A stretch of 64,000 nt of DNA from Paractinoplanes maris. Lineage in GTDB: Bacteria > Actinomycetota > Actinomycetes > Mycobacteriales > Micromonosporaceae. The stretch covers positions 930,001-994,000 of the forward strand of contig NZ_JALPVL010000001.1 in assembly GCF_023544465.1 (NCBI RefSeq). Direction: 5' to 3'. Positions 8,492-17,290 of this stretch are shown here, piece after piece. Within the stretch, counting starts at the first letter, position 1. Every line of letters starts with the position of its first letter. The notes under the pieces were generated by a model. That model was not told the origin of the DNA, did no database searches, and worked only from the letters and a program-made list of their open reading frames with translations. A program made the position numbers and the translations under genes.

Positions 8492-9289
8492 GTGAGCGGC
8501 GAGGTCTACGGCACTGAGCGCCCCCGTAAGAAGAAGCGGTGGGGTCGGCGGCTGCTCATCACCCTGCTCGTCTTCCTGATCCTGCTGGCCGCGGTGCTCG
8601 TGGGGCTCGACCGGTTCGCCGCGGGCTATGCCGAGCGCATGATCGGCGACCGCGTCTCCGAGCAGATCGCCGATCAGAAGGCGACCAGCGAGAAGCCGGA
8701 CGTCACGATCGAGGGCATCCCGTTCCTGACCCAGGTGCTCGACGGCCGCTACGAGCAGATCCGCATCCAGCTGGCCAACCTCTCCGGCCCGGCCGGCAAC
8801 AACCGGACCGTCCGGGTGGCCAACCTCGACGTGCACGCCAACGACGTCGACGCGCCGCTCGACACCATCCGCAGCGGCACCGGCGACATCGTCGCCCAGA
8901 CGGTCACCGGCACCGGCACCATCGACTACCCGCAGCTGGCCGAGCTGATCGGCCAGCCCGGCCTCAAGCTCACCGAGCGGGACGGCAAGCTCGTCGGCAG
9001 CGCGCCGGTGCAGGCGCTCGGCCAGACGTTCGACGTCTCCGGCACGGCGACGGTCGCGGTGAAGGAGGGCGTGGTGCAGGTGCGCTTCTCCGACGTGACC
9101 GCCGAGGGCCTGCCGAACGTGCCCATCATCCGCAACCTGATCGACGCCTACGTCCAGAAACTGTCGGTTGACCTGCGGGTTCCGGAGCTGCCGCTCAAGC
9201 TGGCCGTGCAGAAGGTCGAACCCACTCCCGACGGTCTGCGGTTCACCGCCGGAGCCAACGACGTGTCACTCAACGCGGGCGGTCTGTGA
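8492..9289 (+). CDS. DUF2993 (LmeA-like) membrane-anchored lipid-binding protein
   Basis: 265 residues from GTG, chosen because GAGAGGA lies about 6 nt upstream. A Lys/Arg-rich start (RPRKKKRWGRR) precedes one transmembrane helix (about residues 22-42). An extracytoplasmic beta-rich domain of the DUF2993 family follows (VTIEGIPFLTQVLDGRYEQIRIQ, VQVRFSDVTAEGLPNVPIIR). The mycobacterial relative LmeA is involved in lipomannan elongation, and the fold belongs to tubular lipid-binding proteins. A role in envelope lipid or lipoglycan handling is inferred. It follows the membrane protein in the same direction, possibly co-transcribed. Confidence 0.85.
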   Translation: MSGEVYGTERPRKKKRWGRRLLITLLVFLILLAAVLVGLDRFAAGYAERMIGDRVSEQIADQKATSEKPDVTIEGIPFLTQVLDGRYEQIRIQLANLSGPAGNNRTVRVANLDVHANDVDAPLDTIRSGTGDIVAQTVTGTGTIDYPQLAELIGQPGLKLTERDGKLVGSAPVQALGQTFDVSGTATVAVKEGVVQVRFSDVTAEGLPNVPIIRNLIDAYVQKLSVDLRVPELPLKLAVQKVEPTPDGLRFTAGANDVSLNAGGL

Positions 9290-9346
9290 CCCCGGCCATG
9301 TTCCCGGATCGTGGTCGGCGCTGTTACCGGCACGTGAACCGCTGGT

Positions 9347-9352
9347 AGGGTC
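9347..9352 (+). promoter_or_regulatory. -10 hexamer TAGGGT for the leader peptide-sseA transcript
   Basis: TAGGGT ends 7 nt before the ATG of the cysteine leader peptide, the spacing of a leaderless start. TTACCG at 9324-9329 lies at -35 spacing but is a poor match. Confidence 0.5.
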
Positions 9353-9359
9353 CATTCCC

Positions 9360-9437
9360 ATGAGCCCGTTGCTCACCAAAAGGCGTGCGGTCGACCTGTG
9401 CCGCATGGCCGCCTGCCTGTGTCGCCCTGTCATCTGA
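9360..9437 (+). CDS. Cysteine-rich leader peptide upstream of sseA
   Basis: A 25-residue frame beginning MSPLLTKRRAVDLCR and ending ACLCRPVI, with three Cys codons in its second half (positions 14, 19 and 21). Actinobacteria often carry such short RRAVDLC...CLCR leaders before sulfur-assimilation genes. In mycobacteria, cysteine-rich leaderless frames of this kind act as cysteine-responsive attenuators of downstream genes. Here the frame starts 7 nt after a -10 hexamer and lies 181 bp before sseA, so ribosome stalling at the Cys codons when cysteine is scarce may raise sseA expression. Recognition rests on the motif and position. Confidence 0.8.
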   Translation: MSPLLTKRRAVDLCRMAACLCRPVI

Positions 9438-9618
9438 CGGGGCCACCAGTGCTGAGCACGTTCTAGCTCTCCCCGCCGGCAACGCTGCCGGTTCGTGGTG
9501 CCCGTCGCACGACAGCTCGAGATCCGTTCTCCATCTCCACTGGGTCCCGCGCGCGGTGCGACACACAATCTCCGTGCGCTGACTCTCCCCCATCTCTCAC
9601 CTCACAGGGAGTGAATCG
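9438..9618 (+). promoter_or_regulatory. Leader region between cysteine peptide and sseA (possible attenuator)
   Basis: 181 bp without a gene. A CCGGCA-ACGC-TGCCGG hairpin lies at 9476-9491, and GGGGCCACCA just after the leader stop can partly pair with TGGTGCCC near 9496. Alternative pairings could mask or free downstream translation depending on where ribosomes stall. The sseA ribosome-binding site (AGGGAG, 9607-9612) lies at the end. Confidence 0.4.
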
Positions 9619-10467
9619 ATGAGTCGCGACACCGCACTCGTTTCGGCCGACTGGGCCGAGCAGAACCTCGACACCCCAGGCCTGGTCTTCGTCGAGGTCG
9701 ACGAGGACACCACCGCCTACGACGGCGGGCACATCCCCGGCGCCATCAAGCTCGACTGGAAGAAGGACCTGCAGGACCCGGTCCGGCGCGACTTCGTCAA
9801 CCAGGAGCAGTTCGCCGCGCTGCTGTCCGAGCGGGGCATCTCCAACGAGGACACGGTGATCCTCTACGGCGGCAACAACAACTGGTTCGCCGCGTACGCG
9901 TACTGGTACTTCAAGCTCTACGGCCACGAGCAGGTCAAGCTGATCGACGGCGGCCGCAAGAAGTGGGAGCTGGACGCCCGTCCGTACACCAAGGACGTGC
10001 CGGTCCGCGAGAAGACCAGCTACGTGGCCCAGGCGCCCGACCTGTCGATCCGCGCCTTCCGCGACGAGGTCGTCGAGGCCATCGGCGTCAAGAACCTGGT
10101 CGACGTGCGCAGCCCCGACGAGTTCGCCGGTCGCCTGCTCGCCCCGGCCCACCTGCCGCAGGAGCAGTCGCAGCGCGGCGGCCACATCCCGACCGCGATC
10201 AGCGTGCCGTGGAGCAAGGCGGCCAACGAGGACGGCACCTTCAAGTCGGACGAGGACCTCGCCAAGATCTACGGCGAGGCGGGCCTGGACGGCAGCAAGG
10301 ACACCATCGCCTACTGCCGCATCGGCGAGCGCTCCTCGCACACCTGGTTCGTCCTGCGCGAGCTGCTGGGCCACGAGAACGTCAAGAACTACGACGGCTC
10401 GTGGACCGAGTACGGCTCGCTCATCGGCGTCCCGATCGCCCTCGGCGACGAACCCGGAAAGGCGTGA
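9619..10467 (+). CDS. sseA: Thiosulfate sulfurtransferase (rhodanese) SseA/CysA-type
   Basis: 282 residues in two rhodanese domains, the normal length. It moves sulfane sulfur from thiosulfate to cyanide or thiol acceptors. The N-terminal domain is inactive (LYGGNNNWFAAYAYW in place of the active loop). The C-terminal domain carries the catalytic Cys at about residue 233 in YCRIGERSSHTWF, with CRIGERS matching the thiosulfate sulfurtransferase loop. VRSPDEFAG and GHIPTAISVPW are further rhodanese signatures. It starts at ATG after AGGGAG, stands behind the cysteine leader peptide, and is followed after 4 nt by the DUF1416 gene, its usual actinobacterial partner. Confidence 0.95.
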   Translation: MSRDTALVSADWAEQNLDTPGLVFVEVDEDTTAYDGGHIPGAIKLDWKKDLQDPVRRDFVNQEQFAALLSERGISNEDTVILYGGNNNWFAAYAYWYFKLYGHEQVKLIDGGRKKWELDARPYTKDVPVREKTSYVAQAPDLSIRAFRDEVVEAIGVKNLVDVRSPDEFAGRLLAPAHLPQEQSQRGGHIPTAISVPWSKAANEDGTFKSDEDLAKIYGEAGLDGSKDTIAYCRIGERSSHTWFVLRELLGHENVKNYDGSWTEYGSLIGVPIALGDEPGKA

Positions 10468-10471
10468 CACC

Positions 10472-10804
10472 ATGACGTCTCCGTCGAACATCGCGGCCGG
10501 ATGCGCCGCTCCTGACCAGTCGGCCCCCATCCCGGCCAGCGTGGACATCCACCGCGAGACCGTGCTGACCGGCATCGTGCGCAACGCCGAGGGCGAGCCG
10601 GTCGGCGGCGCGTACGTGCGCCTGCTCGACTCGACCGGCGAGTTCACCGCCGAGGTGGTCTCGTCGCCCGAGGGTGTCTTCCGCTTCTTCGCGGCGCCCG
10701 GCTCGTGGACCCTGCGCGCCCTTTCCCGCAGCGGGAACGGTGAGGCCATCGTCGACGCCACGGTCGGTGTCAACGAGGTCGGCCTCAGCGTCGCCCCGGC
10801 CTAG
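10472..10804 (+). CDS. DUF1416 protein, sseA partner
   Basis: 110 residues starting at ATG 4 nt after the sseA stop, so almost certainly co-translated. It reads as a small beta-sandwich of carboxypeptidase-regulatory-like type: VLTGIVRNAEGEPVGGAYVRLLDSTG, then GVFRFFAAPGSWTLRAL. Early cysteine and histidine residues (GCAAPDQ, DIHRET) are present. The family is found next to sseA in many actinobacteria; its biochemical role is unknown. A role in the same sulfur pathway is inferred only from neighbourhood. Confidence 0.85.
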   Translation: MTSPSNIAAGCAAPDQSAPIPASVDIHRETVLTGIVRNAEGEPVGGAYVRLLDSTGEFTAEVVSSPEGVFRFFAAPGSWTLRALSRSGNGEAIVDATVGVNEVGLSVAPA

Positions 10805-10811
10805 TCCAGGC

Positions 10812-12065
10812 TCAGGTGCCGCCGCCCGTGACCACCACAGCGGTCGGCGGCACCTCCGGACGGCGACGGGTCAGCCGGCGGACGCCCGTGTTGAGCACGG
10901 CGATCAGCGGGACCGCGACCAGCGCGCCGATGATGCCGGCCAGCACGACGCCCGAGGTGATGCCGACGATCACGGCCAGCGGGTGGATCGCGACCGCCCG
11001 TCCCATGATCAGCGGCTGGAGCACGTGACCCTCGATCTGCTGCACGAGGATCACCGCGCCCAGCACGACCAGCGCGATCACCCAGCCCTTGTCGACCAGG
11101 GCCACCAGCACGGCGACCGCCCCCGAGACCCCGGCCCCGACGATCGGGACGAACGCCCCCAGGAAGACCAGGGCGGCCAGCGGGAACGGGAACGGGATGT
11201 CCAGGATCATCAGCGCGATGCCGATGCCGAGCGCGTCGATGAACGCGACCAGCACGGTGGCCCGCACGTAGGCGCCCAGCGTGGCCCACGAGGCGTCCCC
11301 GGCGTCGGCCAGCGACCAGCGGGCGTTCACCGGCAGCAGCCGGACGATGAATCGCCAGATCTTGCGGCCGTCACGCAGGAAGAAGAACGTCGAGAACAGC
11401 ACCAGCAGCGCCCCGGTCAGCACCTCGAAGACGGTCGTCGCGGTGGCGATGCCGGTCGAGGTCAGCGACGCGGTGTTCGAGTTGATCCAGTCCTGCGCGT
11501 TGTCGATGGCCTGGTTGACCTGGTCGTCCGACAGGTGCAGCGGCCCGGTCTTGGCCCACTGCTGGATGGTGCGGATGCCCGCGGTGGCGCCCTCGGTGAG
11601 CTGGGGCAGACCGTTGACGAACTGGGTGATCACCAGCGTGAGGGTGCCCGCGACGGCGGCCAGCCCGCAGATCAGGACCAGGAACGTGGCCAGCGACGGC
11701 GGCAGGCGCAGCCGGCGGAGCCAGCCCACGGCCGGAGCCAGCAGGGCCGACAGCAGCAGGGACACCGCCAGCGGGATGACCACCACGCTGATGATGCCGA
11801 TGAAGCGCAGCAGCGCCCAGCCGACCAGGCCGACGACGATCAGCCGCCAGCCCCAGGCGGCGGCCATCCGCAGCGAGTGCGGCACCTCGGCGTCATCCCG
11901 GCTGCTGGTCGAATGGTGCACGTCGTCCGGCTCGGGCGGTGGCGGCATGAATTCGGCCTCGGTGTCCTGCTCCGTCCGCGAATCGTCGCGCGCGAGGCGC
12001 ACGGACTCGCGGCCGGTGTCATAGGCCCGCCGCAGGTTCTGCCGGACTCGCTGCAAGCGGCTCAC
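10812..12065 (-). CDS. AI-2E family transporter (PerM-like)
   Basis: 417 residues with GTG start. The first ~70 residues are polar and cytoplasmic. About seven to eight hydrophobic helices follow in the pattern of the AI-2E/PerM family, including FIGIISVVVIPLAVSLLLSALLAPAVGWLRR, the long extracellular segment around residues 150-210, and the re-entrant IVGAGVSGAVAVLVALVDKGW with VQQIEGHVLQPLIMGRAVAIHPLAV, the family signature. The substrate is unknown; members include autoinducer-2 exporters and Na+/H+ antiporters. It is convergent with DUF1416 and divergent from the GroES-like gene. Confidence 0.9.
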   Translation of the reverse strand: MSRLQRVRQNLRRAYDTGRESVRLARDDSRTEQDTEAEFMPPPPEPDDVHHSTSSRDDAEVPHSLRMAAAWGWRLIVVGLVGWALLRFIGIISVVVIPLAVSLLLSALLAPAVGWLRRLRLPPSLATFLVLICGLAAVAGTLTLVITQFVNGLPQLTEGATAGIRTIQQWAKTGPLHLSDDQVNQAIDNAQDWINSNTASLTSTGIATATTVFEVLTGALLVLFSTFFFLRDGRKIWRFIVRLLPVNARWSLADAGDASWATLGAYVRATVLVAFIDALGIGIALMILDIPFPFPLAALVFLGAFVPIVGAGVSGAVAVLVALVDKGWVIALVVLGAVILVQQIEGHVLQPLIMGRAVAIHPLAVIVGITSGVVLAGIIGALVAVPLIAVLNTGVRRLTRRRPEVPPTAVVVTGGGT

Positions 12066-12162
12066 AACCGCCTACCCCCTCGCTTTCGGTACGAGATAAC
12101 AACCTAGTGCCGTGCGCTCCCGGCCGGGGCCCGCCACGGCGAGCGGCGTACCGTCAGCAATC

Positions 12163-12501
12163 GTGAGTGCCGACACCCAAACCGAGAGCGCGCTGCCGAT
12201 CCGCATGCTGCACGACCGAGTCCTCGTCCGGCAGGACGGGGGTGAGGGTGAGCGGCGCTCGACCGCGGGCATCGTCATCCCGGCCACGGCGTCGATGGGC
12301 CGCCGGTTGTCGTGGGCCACGGCGGTCGGGGTCGGGCCGAACGTACGCTCCATCGTCGTCGGTGACCGGGTGCTGTTCGATCCCGACGACCGCTCCGAGG
12401 TCGAGCTCCACGGCCGGGAATACGTTCTGCTGCGCGAGCGTGACGTGCACGCCGTGGCGGCCGTCCGGGTCGAGCCGGACGGCACCGGGCTCTATCTCTG
12501 A
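12163..12501 (+). CDS. GroES-like (Cpn10 family) protein
   Basis: 112 residues from a GTG that follows TACCGT by 8 nt; the frame opens at 12112. The Cpn10 beta-barrel pattern is clear: [13 protein letters not shown] near the start, [15 protein letters not shown], then [42 protein letters not shown]. The mobile loop is shorter and less typical than in true GroES and there is a C-terminal extension. No groEL lies beside it; the groEL in this window is 12 kb away. A specialised co-chaperonin or a protein that merely shares the fold are both possible. Confidence 0.75.
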   Translation: MSADTQTESALPIRMLHDRVLVRQDGGEGERRSTAGIVIPATASMGRRLSWATAVGVGPNVRSIVVGDRVLFDPDDRSEVELHGREYVLLRERDVHAVAAVRVEPDGTGLYL

Positions 12502-12545
12502 GCCTGCTTGATCGCCTGGGGGCGGTCGGTCACCGTACGGGTGAC

Positions 12546-12551
12546 TACGCT
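12546..12551 (+). promoter_or_regulatory. -10 hexamer TACGCT, leaderless-type
   Basis: Ends 6 nt before the ATG at 12558 of the PrsW-like gene; no ribosome-binding site lies between. Confidence 0.4.
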
Positions 12552-12557
12552 GACTGC

Positions 12558-14990
12558 ATGGCCGACGATTCGCCGCCCTCGCCCGCCCCCGTCGAGCCGA
12601 CGGCTGCCGCGGCCACCGATGTCATGCCGGGCACGGTGCTGCCCGTGGCGGGCCGCAAGACGGGTTGGCGGCGCTGGCTGCCAATCGCCGGGGTGGTCTC
12701 GTTCCTGCTGGCCGGCGCCATCGGCATGCTGCTGTTCCTGGGTGTCAACATCGGCGTCACCGGCCTGGTCATCGGCCTGACCGCCGCCGTGCTGCCGGTC
12801 CCGCTGCTGGTGGCCGCGTTCCTGTGGCTCGATCGCTACGAGCCCGAGCCGATCCGCTACCTGGCGTTCTGCTTCGCCTGGGGCGCCGCGATCGCGACCG
12901 CGGTGGCGCTGCTGGTCAACACCGGCTCGGCCGTGCTCTTCGACAAGATCGGGCTGCCCGACGCGCTGGTGGCGGTGCTCGTGGCGCCGTTCATCGAAGA
13001 GTTGATGAAGGCGGCCGGCCCGCTGCTGCTCTTCTGGCGGCGGCGCGCGGAGTGGTCCGGCATCACCGACGGCATCGTCTACTGCGGGCTGTCGGCGCTG
13101 GGCTTCGCCATGGTGGAAAACGTCCTCTATCTGGGCGAGCACGGCTACGCGGCGGGCGTCGAGCAGTACGGCCCGGCCACCGGCCTGCAGAACCTCTTCG
13201 CCATCTTCATCGTGCGGATCCTGTTCACCGGCTTCGCCCATCCGCTGTTCACGGCCATGACCGGCATCGGGCTGGGCCTCGCGGCCCGCTCCGGCGACCG
13301 CAAGGTGCGCTGGCTGGCGCCGATCGCCGGCCTGCTGCTGGCGATGATCCTGCACGGCACGTTCAACCTGCTGCCGACGCTCTCGGTCAGCCTGGCCCAG
13401 CCCCTGATCATGCTGTACGGCTATCTCGGGTTCATGGTGCCGTTCTTCTTCGCGGTCGTCGGCTTCGCCATCGCGCTGCGCGCGTGGGAGGGCCGGCTGA
13501 CCGAGCGGGTGCTGCCGTTCTACGTGTCCACCGGCTGGTTCTCACCGCCCGAGGTGGCCGCACTGGGCAGCCTCGGCCGGCGATACTCGGCCCGCCAGTG
13601 GGCCCGTCGGGTGGCCGGCGACGCCGGGCAGAAGGCCATGAAGAGCTTCCAGTTCGCCTCGACCCAGCTGGCTTTGCTGCGCGACGGCATGAACCGGGGC
13701 CTGGACCGCAAGCCGCGCGACGTCGAGAAGGCGGCGGCCGAGGAGCGGCGCCTGCTGACCGAGATCCTCGAATACCGCGCGATCTTCACGGCCAAGGACC
13801 CGCAGGCGCCGCAGGCCTTCTGGGACGGCCACAACTATCAAATCGCCTTCCCCGACGGGATCACCCGCACCGTGCCACCACCGTCCGAACCGGTGGTCCC
13901 GCTCCCCATCCGGGCGCCGCAGCCGGCCTTCGCCTATGGCGGCTATCCGCAGCCCTTGAGCGCGCCGCCGTCCTACGGCGGGCAGCCCGGCCATCCGCTC
14001 GCCGCCCAGCCGACCAGTGGCGCCTACGGCCCGCCTGCCGGCTACAACGCGTGGCCCCAGCCGGGACAAAACCAGCCCGGATACGGAACTCAGCCCGGCT
14101 ACACCCAACCCGGATACGGCAGCCAGCCCGGATACGGCAGTCAGCCCGGATCCACCCAGCCCGGCTACGGGAGCCAGCCGAACTATGGCGGCCAGCCGAC
14201 GCAGGGCGCTCAGCCTGGCTATGCCGGCCAGCCCGGCTATGGCGCGCAGCCTGGCTATGCCGGCCAGCCCGGCTATGGCGCGCAGCCTGGCTACGGCGGC
14301 CAGCCCGGCTACGGCGCGCAGCCGGGCTATGGCGGCCAATCTGGCGATGTTGCTCAGCCTGGCTACGGCGGCCAACCTGGCTACGGCGCGCAGCCGGGCT
14401 ACGGCGGCCAGCCTGGCGATGGTGCCCAGCCTGGCTACGGCAGCCAACCTGGCTACGGCGCGCAGCCGGGCTATGGCGGCCAGCCCGGCGATGGCGGAGG
14501 ACCGAACTCGTACGGTGCTCAGCCGGGACACAACGGCCAGGCTGGGTATGGCGCTCAGCCCGGGCATGGCGGCCAACCCGGACAACCGCCTACCGACGGT
14601 GCACAGCCCGGACAGCATGCTGGACACGACGCCCAGCCTGGACAACACCCTGGATACGGCGCACAGCCCGGATACGGTGCTCAGCCCGGATATGGCGCTG
14701 CGCCCGGACAGCAGCCCGGATATGGCGCCCAGCCGACCATCGGCGCTCAGCCTGGCTATGGTCCCCAGCCGGGCTACACCTACCCCGCTGCCCAGAGCCC
14801 CCAGCACGCACCCGGCGGCGCCTATCCGACGCCGCCCCCGTTCGCGCCCGCGCCCTCCGAGATCCCAGCGGCCGCGACCGACGTATCCCCGCCCGCGGAA
14901 GCCCCCACGGCTACGACTGACGCCTCCCCGCCCTCCGAAGCCCCCGCGGCAACGAACCAGGAGAGCCACCCGAACCCGCCTCAGCCGTAG
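12558..14990 (+). CDS. PrsW-family intramembrane metalloprotease with long Gly-Tyr-Gln-Pro repeat tail
   Basis: 810 residues. Residues ~30-310 form a PrsW-type domain with eight or so transmembrane helices and the expected motifs: FIEELMKA (EExxK, about residue 146), [14 protein letters not shown] and ILHGTFN. PrsW enzymes cut membrane proteins, such as anti-sigma factors, inside the bilayer. A helical cytoplasmic stretch follows to about residue 450. The remaining ~350 residues are low complexity, built of variations on [12 protein letters not shown] and ending Pro/Ala-rich. The tail is far longer than the catalytic part needs and may mediate self-association or partner binding. The substrate is unknown; no anti-sigma gene is adjacent. 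Confidence 0.85.
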   Translation: MADDSPPSPAPVEPTAAAATDVMPGTVLPVAGRKTGWRRWLPIAGVVSFLLAGAIGMLLFLGVNIGVTGLVIGLTAAVLPVPLLVAAFLWLDRYEPEPIRYLAFCFAWGAAIATAVALLVNTGSAVLFDKIGLPDALVAVLVAPFIEELMKAAGPLLLFWRRRAEWSGITDGIVYCGLSALGFAMVENVLYLGEHGYAAGVEQYGPATGLQNLFAIFIVRILFTGFAHPLFTAMTGIGLGLAARSGDRKVRWLAPIAGLLLAMILHGTFNLLPTLSVSLAQPLIMLYGYLGFMVPFFFAVVGFAIALRAWEGRLTERVLPFYVSTGWFSPPEVAALGSLGRRYSARQWARRVAGDAGQKAMKSFQFASTQLALLRDGMNRGLDRKPRDVEKAAAEERRLLTEILEYRAIFTAKDPQAPQAFWDGHNYQIAFPDGITRTVPPPSEPVVPLPIRAPQPAFAYGGYPQPLSAPPSYGGQPGHPLAAQPTSGAYGPPAGYNAWPQPGQNQPGYGTQPGYTQPGYGSQPGYGSQPGSTQPGYGSQPNYGGQPTQGAQPGYAGQPGYGAQPGYAGQPGYGAQPGYGGQPGYGAQPGYGGQSGDVAQPGYGGQPGYGAQPGYGGQPGDGAQPGYGSQPGYGAQPGYGGQPGDGGGPNSYGAQPGHNGQAGYGAQPGHGGQPGQPPTDGAQPGQHAGHDAQPGQHPGYGAQPGYGAQPGYGAAPGQQPGYGAQPTIGAQPGYGPQPGYTYPAAQSPQHAPGGAYPTPPPFAPAPSEIPAAATDVSPPAEAPTATTDASPPSEAPAATNQESHPNPPQP
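14060..14800 (+). repeat. Degenerate tandem repeat encoding GYGxQP units
   Basis: Imperfect 15-36 bp units rich in CAGCCCGGCTATGGC, repeated for about 740 bp within the PrsW-like gene. Some neighbouring units around 14210-14300 are nearly identical, indicating recent expansion by slippage or unequal crossing-over. The frame is kept throughout. Confidence 0.9.
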
Positions 14991-15000
14991 GCCCGACGGA

Positions 15001-16179
15001 TCAGGCCGGCGGGCGGCTCAGTCCCGAGCGCGGGGCCGGCCGCCGGCGGCCGGAGTGCGGACGGCCGACGGCCCGGCGGACCAGGCGCGGCGCTTCGGCG
15101 TAGTCGATGCCGCTCGCGCGGAGGATGTCCGTGGCTGTCGTGCGGATCTGGGCGACGATCACGCCGCCCGAGAAGCCCACACCCTCCTCGTACGCCTGGC
15201 CGCACTCCGTCGCCGCCCGCAGCGCCCGCTCGCGGGCCGCGACCGGCTCGACGCCCTTGGCCCACTCCTGGCGCAGCAGGTCGACCGCGTCGCCGAGCAG
15301 CCCCACCGAGACGGCCAGCACTTGCGGGATCGGTTCGTCGTCGCCCAGCGCCGTGTCGGCCCGGCGGCTCATCACCCGGCAATTCCGCAACGCGTACGTG
15401 ATGTGGTTGGCCCCGTCGACATAGAGCGCCAGCGCCCCCCGGCTCCGCCAGCGGGCCGGCGCGAAGGCGACATTTTCCCGGGCCGCGGTGACCGCCGAGG
15501 AGAACGCGGCGAACGTCTTTTCCGCCGCTCGCAGCCCGATCAACGCGTCCGCGATCGTGGTGCGGTCACGCTCGGCCAGCCCCTTGCCGAGCTGGTGCAG
15601 GCCGGCCGCCAGCGCGCGCAGGGCCGGATCGGCGGCCCGCCGCACGACGACGAGCGGGTTGAGCGGCAGCAGCACAGTCATCACGGCCAGCCCGACTCCC
15701 CCGCCGACCAGCGCGTCGAAGAACCGCGTCCACGGCAGCCCGGTGGTCGAGGTCAGCGTGGCCACCAGCACCGCCGACGATGCCGACTGCACGACCAGCG
15801 GCGTGCCTCCGCCGACCGCCGTCGCCAGGACCACGGCGAGCAGGACGATCAGCCCGATCTGCCACGGCCCGCTGCCGATCAGCAGGATGAGGGCGTCGCC
15901 GATGCCGATCCCGATGGCCACCCCGAGAACCAGCTCGGCCGTGCGGCGGGCCCGCTGCCCGACCGACGAGGCCAGCGTGATCACGGCCGCGATCGGCGCG
16001 AAGAACGGCGCGGGCCGCCCGATCACGTCATGCGCCAGAAACCAGGCGATCCCGGCTGCCACGCCGGCCTGCATCGCCAGCGCCAGCCCGTGCCGAGCCC
16101 GCCGTAGCCCCTCGCGCACGCCGGCCGCCGCCCGGGCACCCACCCGTGCGACCCGCTCCTGCCGTGCGCTGTCGGTCAT
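15001..16179 (-). CDS. FUSC/aromatic acid exporter-like membrane protein
   Basis: 392 residues from the ATG at 16179; an in-frame start at 16218 is possible. The N-terminal half has about six close-packed hydrophobic helices, including the FUSC signature APFFAPIAAVITLASSVGQRARRTAELVLGVAIGIGIGDAL. The C-terminal half is a helical cytoplasmic domain. The family includes aromatic-acid efflux pumps such as AaeB and fusaric acid resistance proteins; the substrate here is unknown. The C terminus is Arg/Pro-rich. It is convergent with the PrsW-like gene, with only 10 bp between the stops. TAGGGT lies 8 nt before the ATG, with AGAGGT overlapping that gap. Confidence 0.85.
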   Translation of the reverse strand: MTDSARQERVARVGARAAAGVREGLRRARHGLALAMQAGVAAGIAWFLAHDVIGRPAPFFAPIAAVITLASSVGQRARRTAELVLGVAIGIGIGDALILLIGSGPWQIGLIVLLAVVLATAVGGGTPLVVQSASSAVLVATLTSTTGLPWTRFFDALVGGGVGLAVMTVLLPLNPLVVVRRAADPALRALAAGLHQLGKGLAERDRTTIADALIGLRAAEKTFAAFSSAVTAARENVAFAPARWRSRGALALYVDGANHITYALRNCRVMSRRADTALGDDEPIPQVLAVSVGLLGDAVDLLRQEWAKGVEPVAARERALRAATECGQAYEEGVGFSGGVIVAQIRTTATDILRASGIDYAEAPRLVRRAVGRPHSGRRRPAPRSGLSRPPA

Positions 16180-16376
16180 GACCTCTGACCCTAGGTGCTT
16201 CCTCACCCGAGCATGCACAGGCAGGCGCCGCCTGTGGACAACTCACGATTCCGGGCGGACAAAAAGTGCATGGGCTGGACGAGGGACGCTGCCTGTGGAC
16301 AAGCCACCGGCCGGCTCACCGAGCGCGTACCGTCGCCACCTGCGAACGCGGATCGGCTGCGGGGGAGGATGGCTCG

Positions 16377-17012
16377 GTGGAGAATCTTGTGGGGCGGTTC
16401 CGGGAGGCTGTTCGGGCCGCCGGGGCCACGGCGGCTGATGCGGATCTCGATGCCGCGGCCGGCTATCTGATCGGGCGGTGGTCGGAGCCGCAGCGGCAGT
16501 ATCACACTGTTGCGCACCTAACCGCTGTGCTCGACGTGGTGGATCGGTTCGCCGGGCTGGCGCCGCATCCGGAGCGGGTGCGACTGGCGGCGTGGATGCA
16601 CGACGCCGTCTACGATCCGCGGGCGCTCGGCGACGCCAACGAGCGGGACAGCGCCGAGTTCGCCGAGGGCCTGCTGGCCACGCTGGGCGTGCCCGACGAG
16701 ACCGCGGCCGAGGTGGCGCGGCTGGTCAGCCTCACCGCGGGCCACGCCACCGAGGACGACGACCCGGACGGTGAGCTGCTCTGCGACGCCGACCTGGCCG
16801 TTCTGGCCGGCGACGACGAGGCATATGCGGCCTACACCGCGGCCATCCGGCGGGAGTACGCCCACGTGCCCGACGACGACTTCCAGGCCGGCCGGGCCCA
16901 GGTGCTCAAGGCGTTGCTCGAGCTGCCGTCGATCTACCGCCTGGCACCGCTGCGCGAGCAGTGGGAGTCGACGGCCCGCGCCAACCTGGAGCGTGAGCTG
17001 AACGGTCGGTGA
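16377..17012 (+). CDS. HD-domain metal-dependent phosphohydrolase
   Basis: 211 residues from GTG, chosen because GGGGGAGG lies 8 nt upstream. It is an all-helical HD superfamily protein: RQYHTVAHL supplies the first His, AAWMHDAVYDPRA the HD pair, LTAGHA a further His and LLCDADLAVLAG the distal Asp. Such proteins are predicted phosphohydrolases; the substrate is not known and no partner domain is present. The gene is alone on its strand and ends 2 bp before the convergent DUF4031 gene. Confidence 0.85.
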   Translation: MENLVGRFREAVRAAGATAADADLDAAAGYLIGRWSEPQRQYHTVAHLTAVLDVVDRFAGLAPHPERVRLAAWMHDAVYDPRALGDANERDSAEFAEGLLATLGVPDETAAEVARLVSLTAGHATEDDDPDGELLCDADLAVLAGDDEAYAAYTAAIRREYAHVPDDDFQAGRAQVLKALLELPSIYRLAPLREQWESTARANLERELNGR

Positions 17013-17014
17013 GA

Positions 17015-17290
17015 TCAGTGGCGGGGCGGCCGGGTGAGGTGTTTGGGGCGGCGGAGACCGGCGGCTCGCAGGCGGAAGGCCAGCTCGCGGGAGGGCAGCA
17101 GGACGGCACCCAGCCACAGGGCGCTGCGGAAGCGCATGTCCGGGATGTCGTAGTGGTCGCGGTCGAAGGCCCGGCGTGGAGCACCCAGCATCTCGGCGAA
17201 GACGTGCAGTTCGTCGTAGCTCAGGTCGCTGACCAGGTGCGACCAGAGCCGGCCCCGGGCCGGCCAGAGTGGCTCGTCGACGAGGATCAA
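17015..17290 (-). CDS. DUF4031 protein
   Basis: 91 residues beginning at TTG (LILVDEPLWPARG). The TTG overlaps the glpD stop as TTGA at 17287-17290, so translation is probably coupled to glpD. Family features: W at position 9, SHLVSDLSYDELHVFAEMLGAPRRAFDRDHYDIPD, then an amphipathic C-terminal half ending in basic residues. The function is unknown. The longer upstream frame in the same phase to 17773 is antisense-like, Arg-rich and unlikely to be real. Confidence 0.75.
   Translation of the reverse strand: MILVDEPLWPARGRLWSHLVSDLSYDELHVFAEMLGAPRRAFDRDHYDIPDMRFRSALWLGAVLLPSRELAFRLRAAGLRRPKHLTRPPRH

Noticed and set aside
14060-14800. CRISPR-like or satellite repeat array
   Set aside because: Units are variable in length, have no unique spacers, and keep the reading frame of the PrsW-like protein. 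It is coding low complexity.
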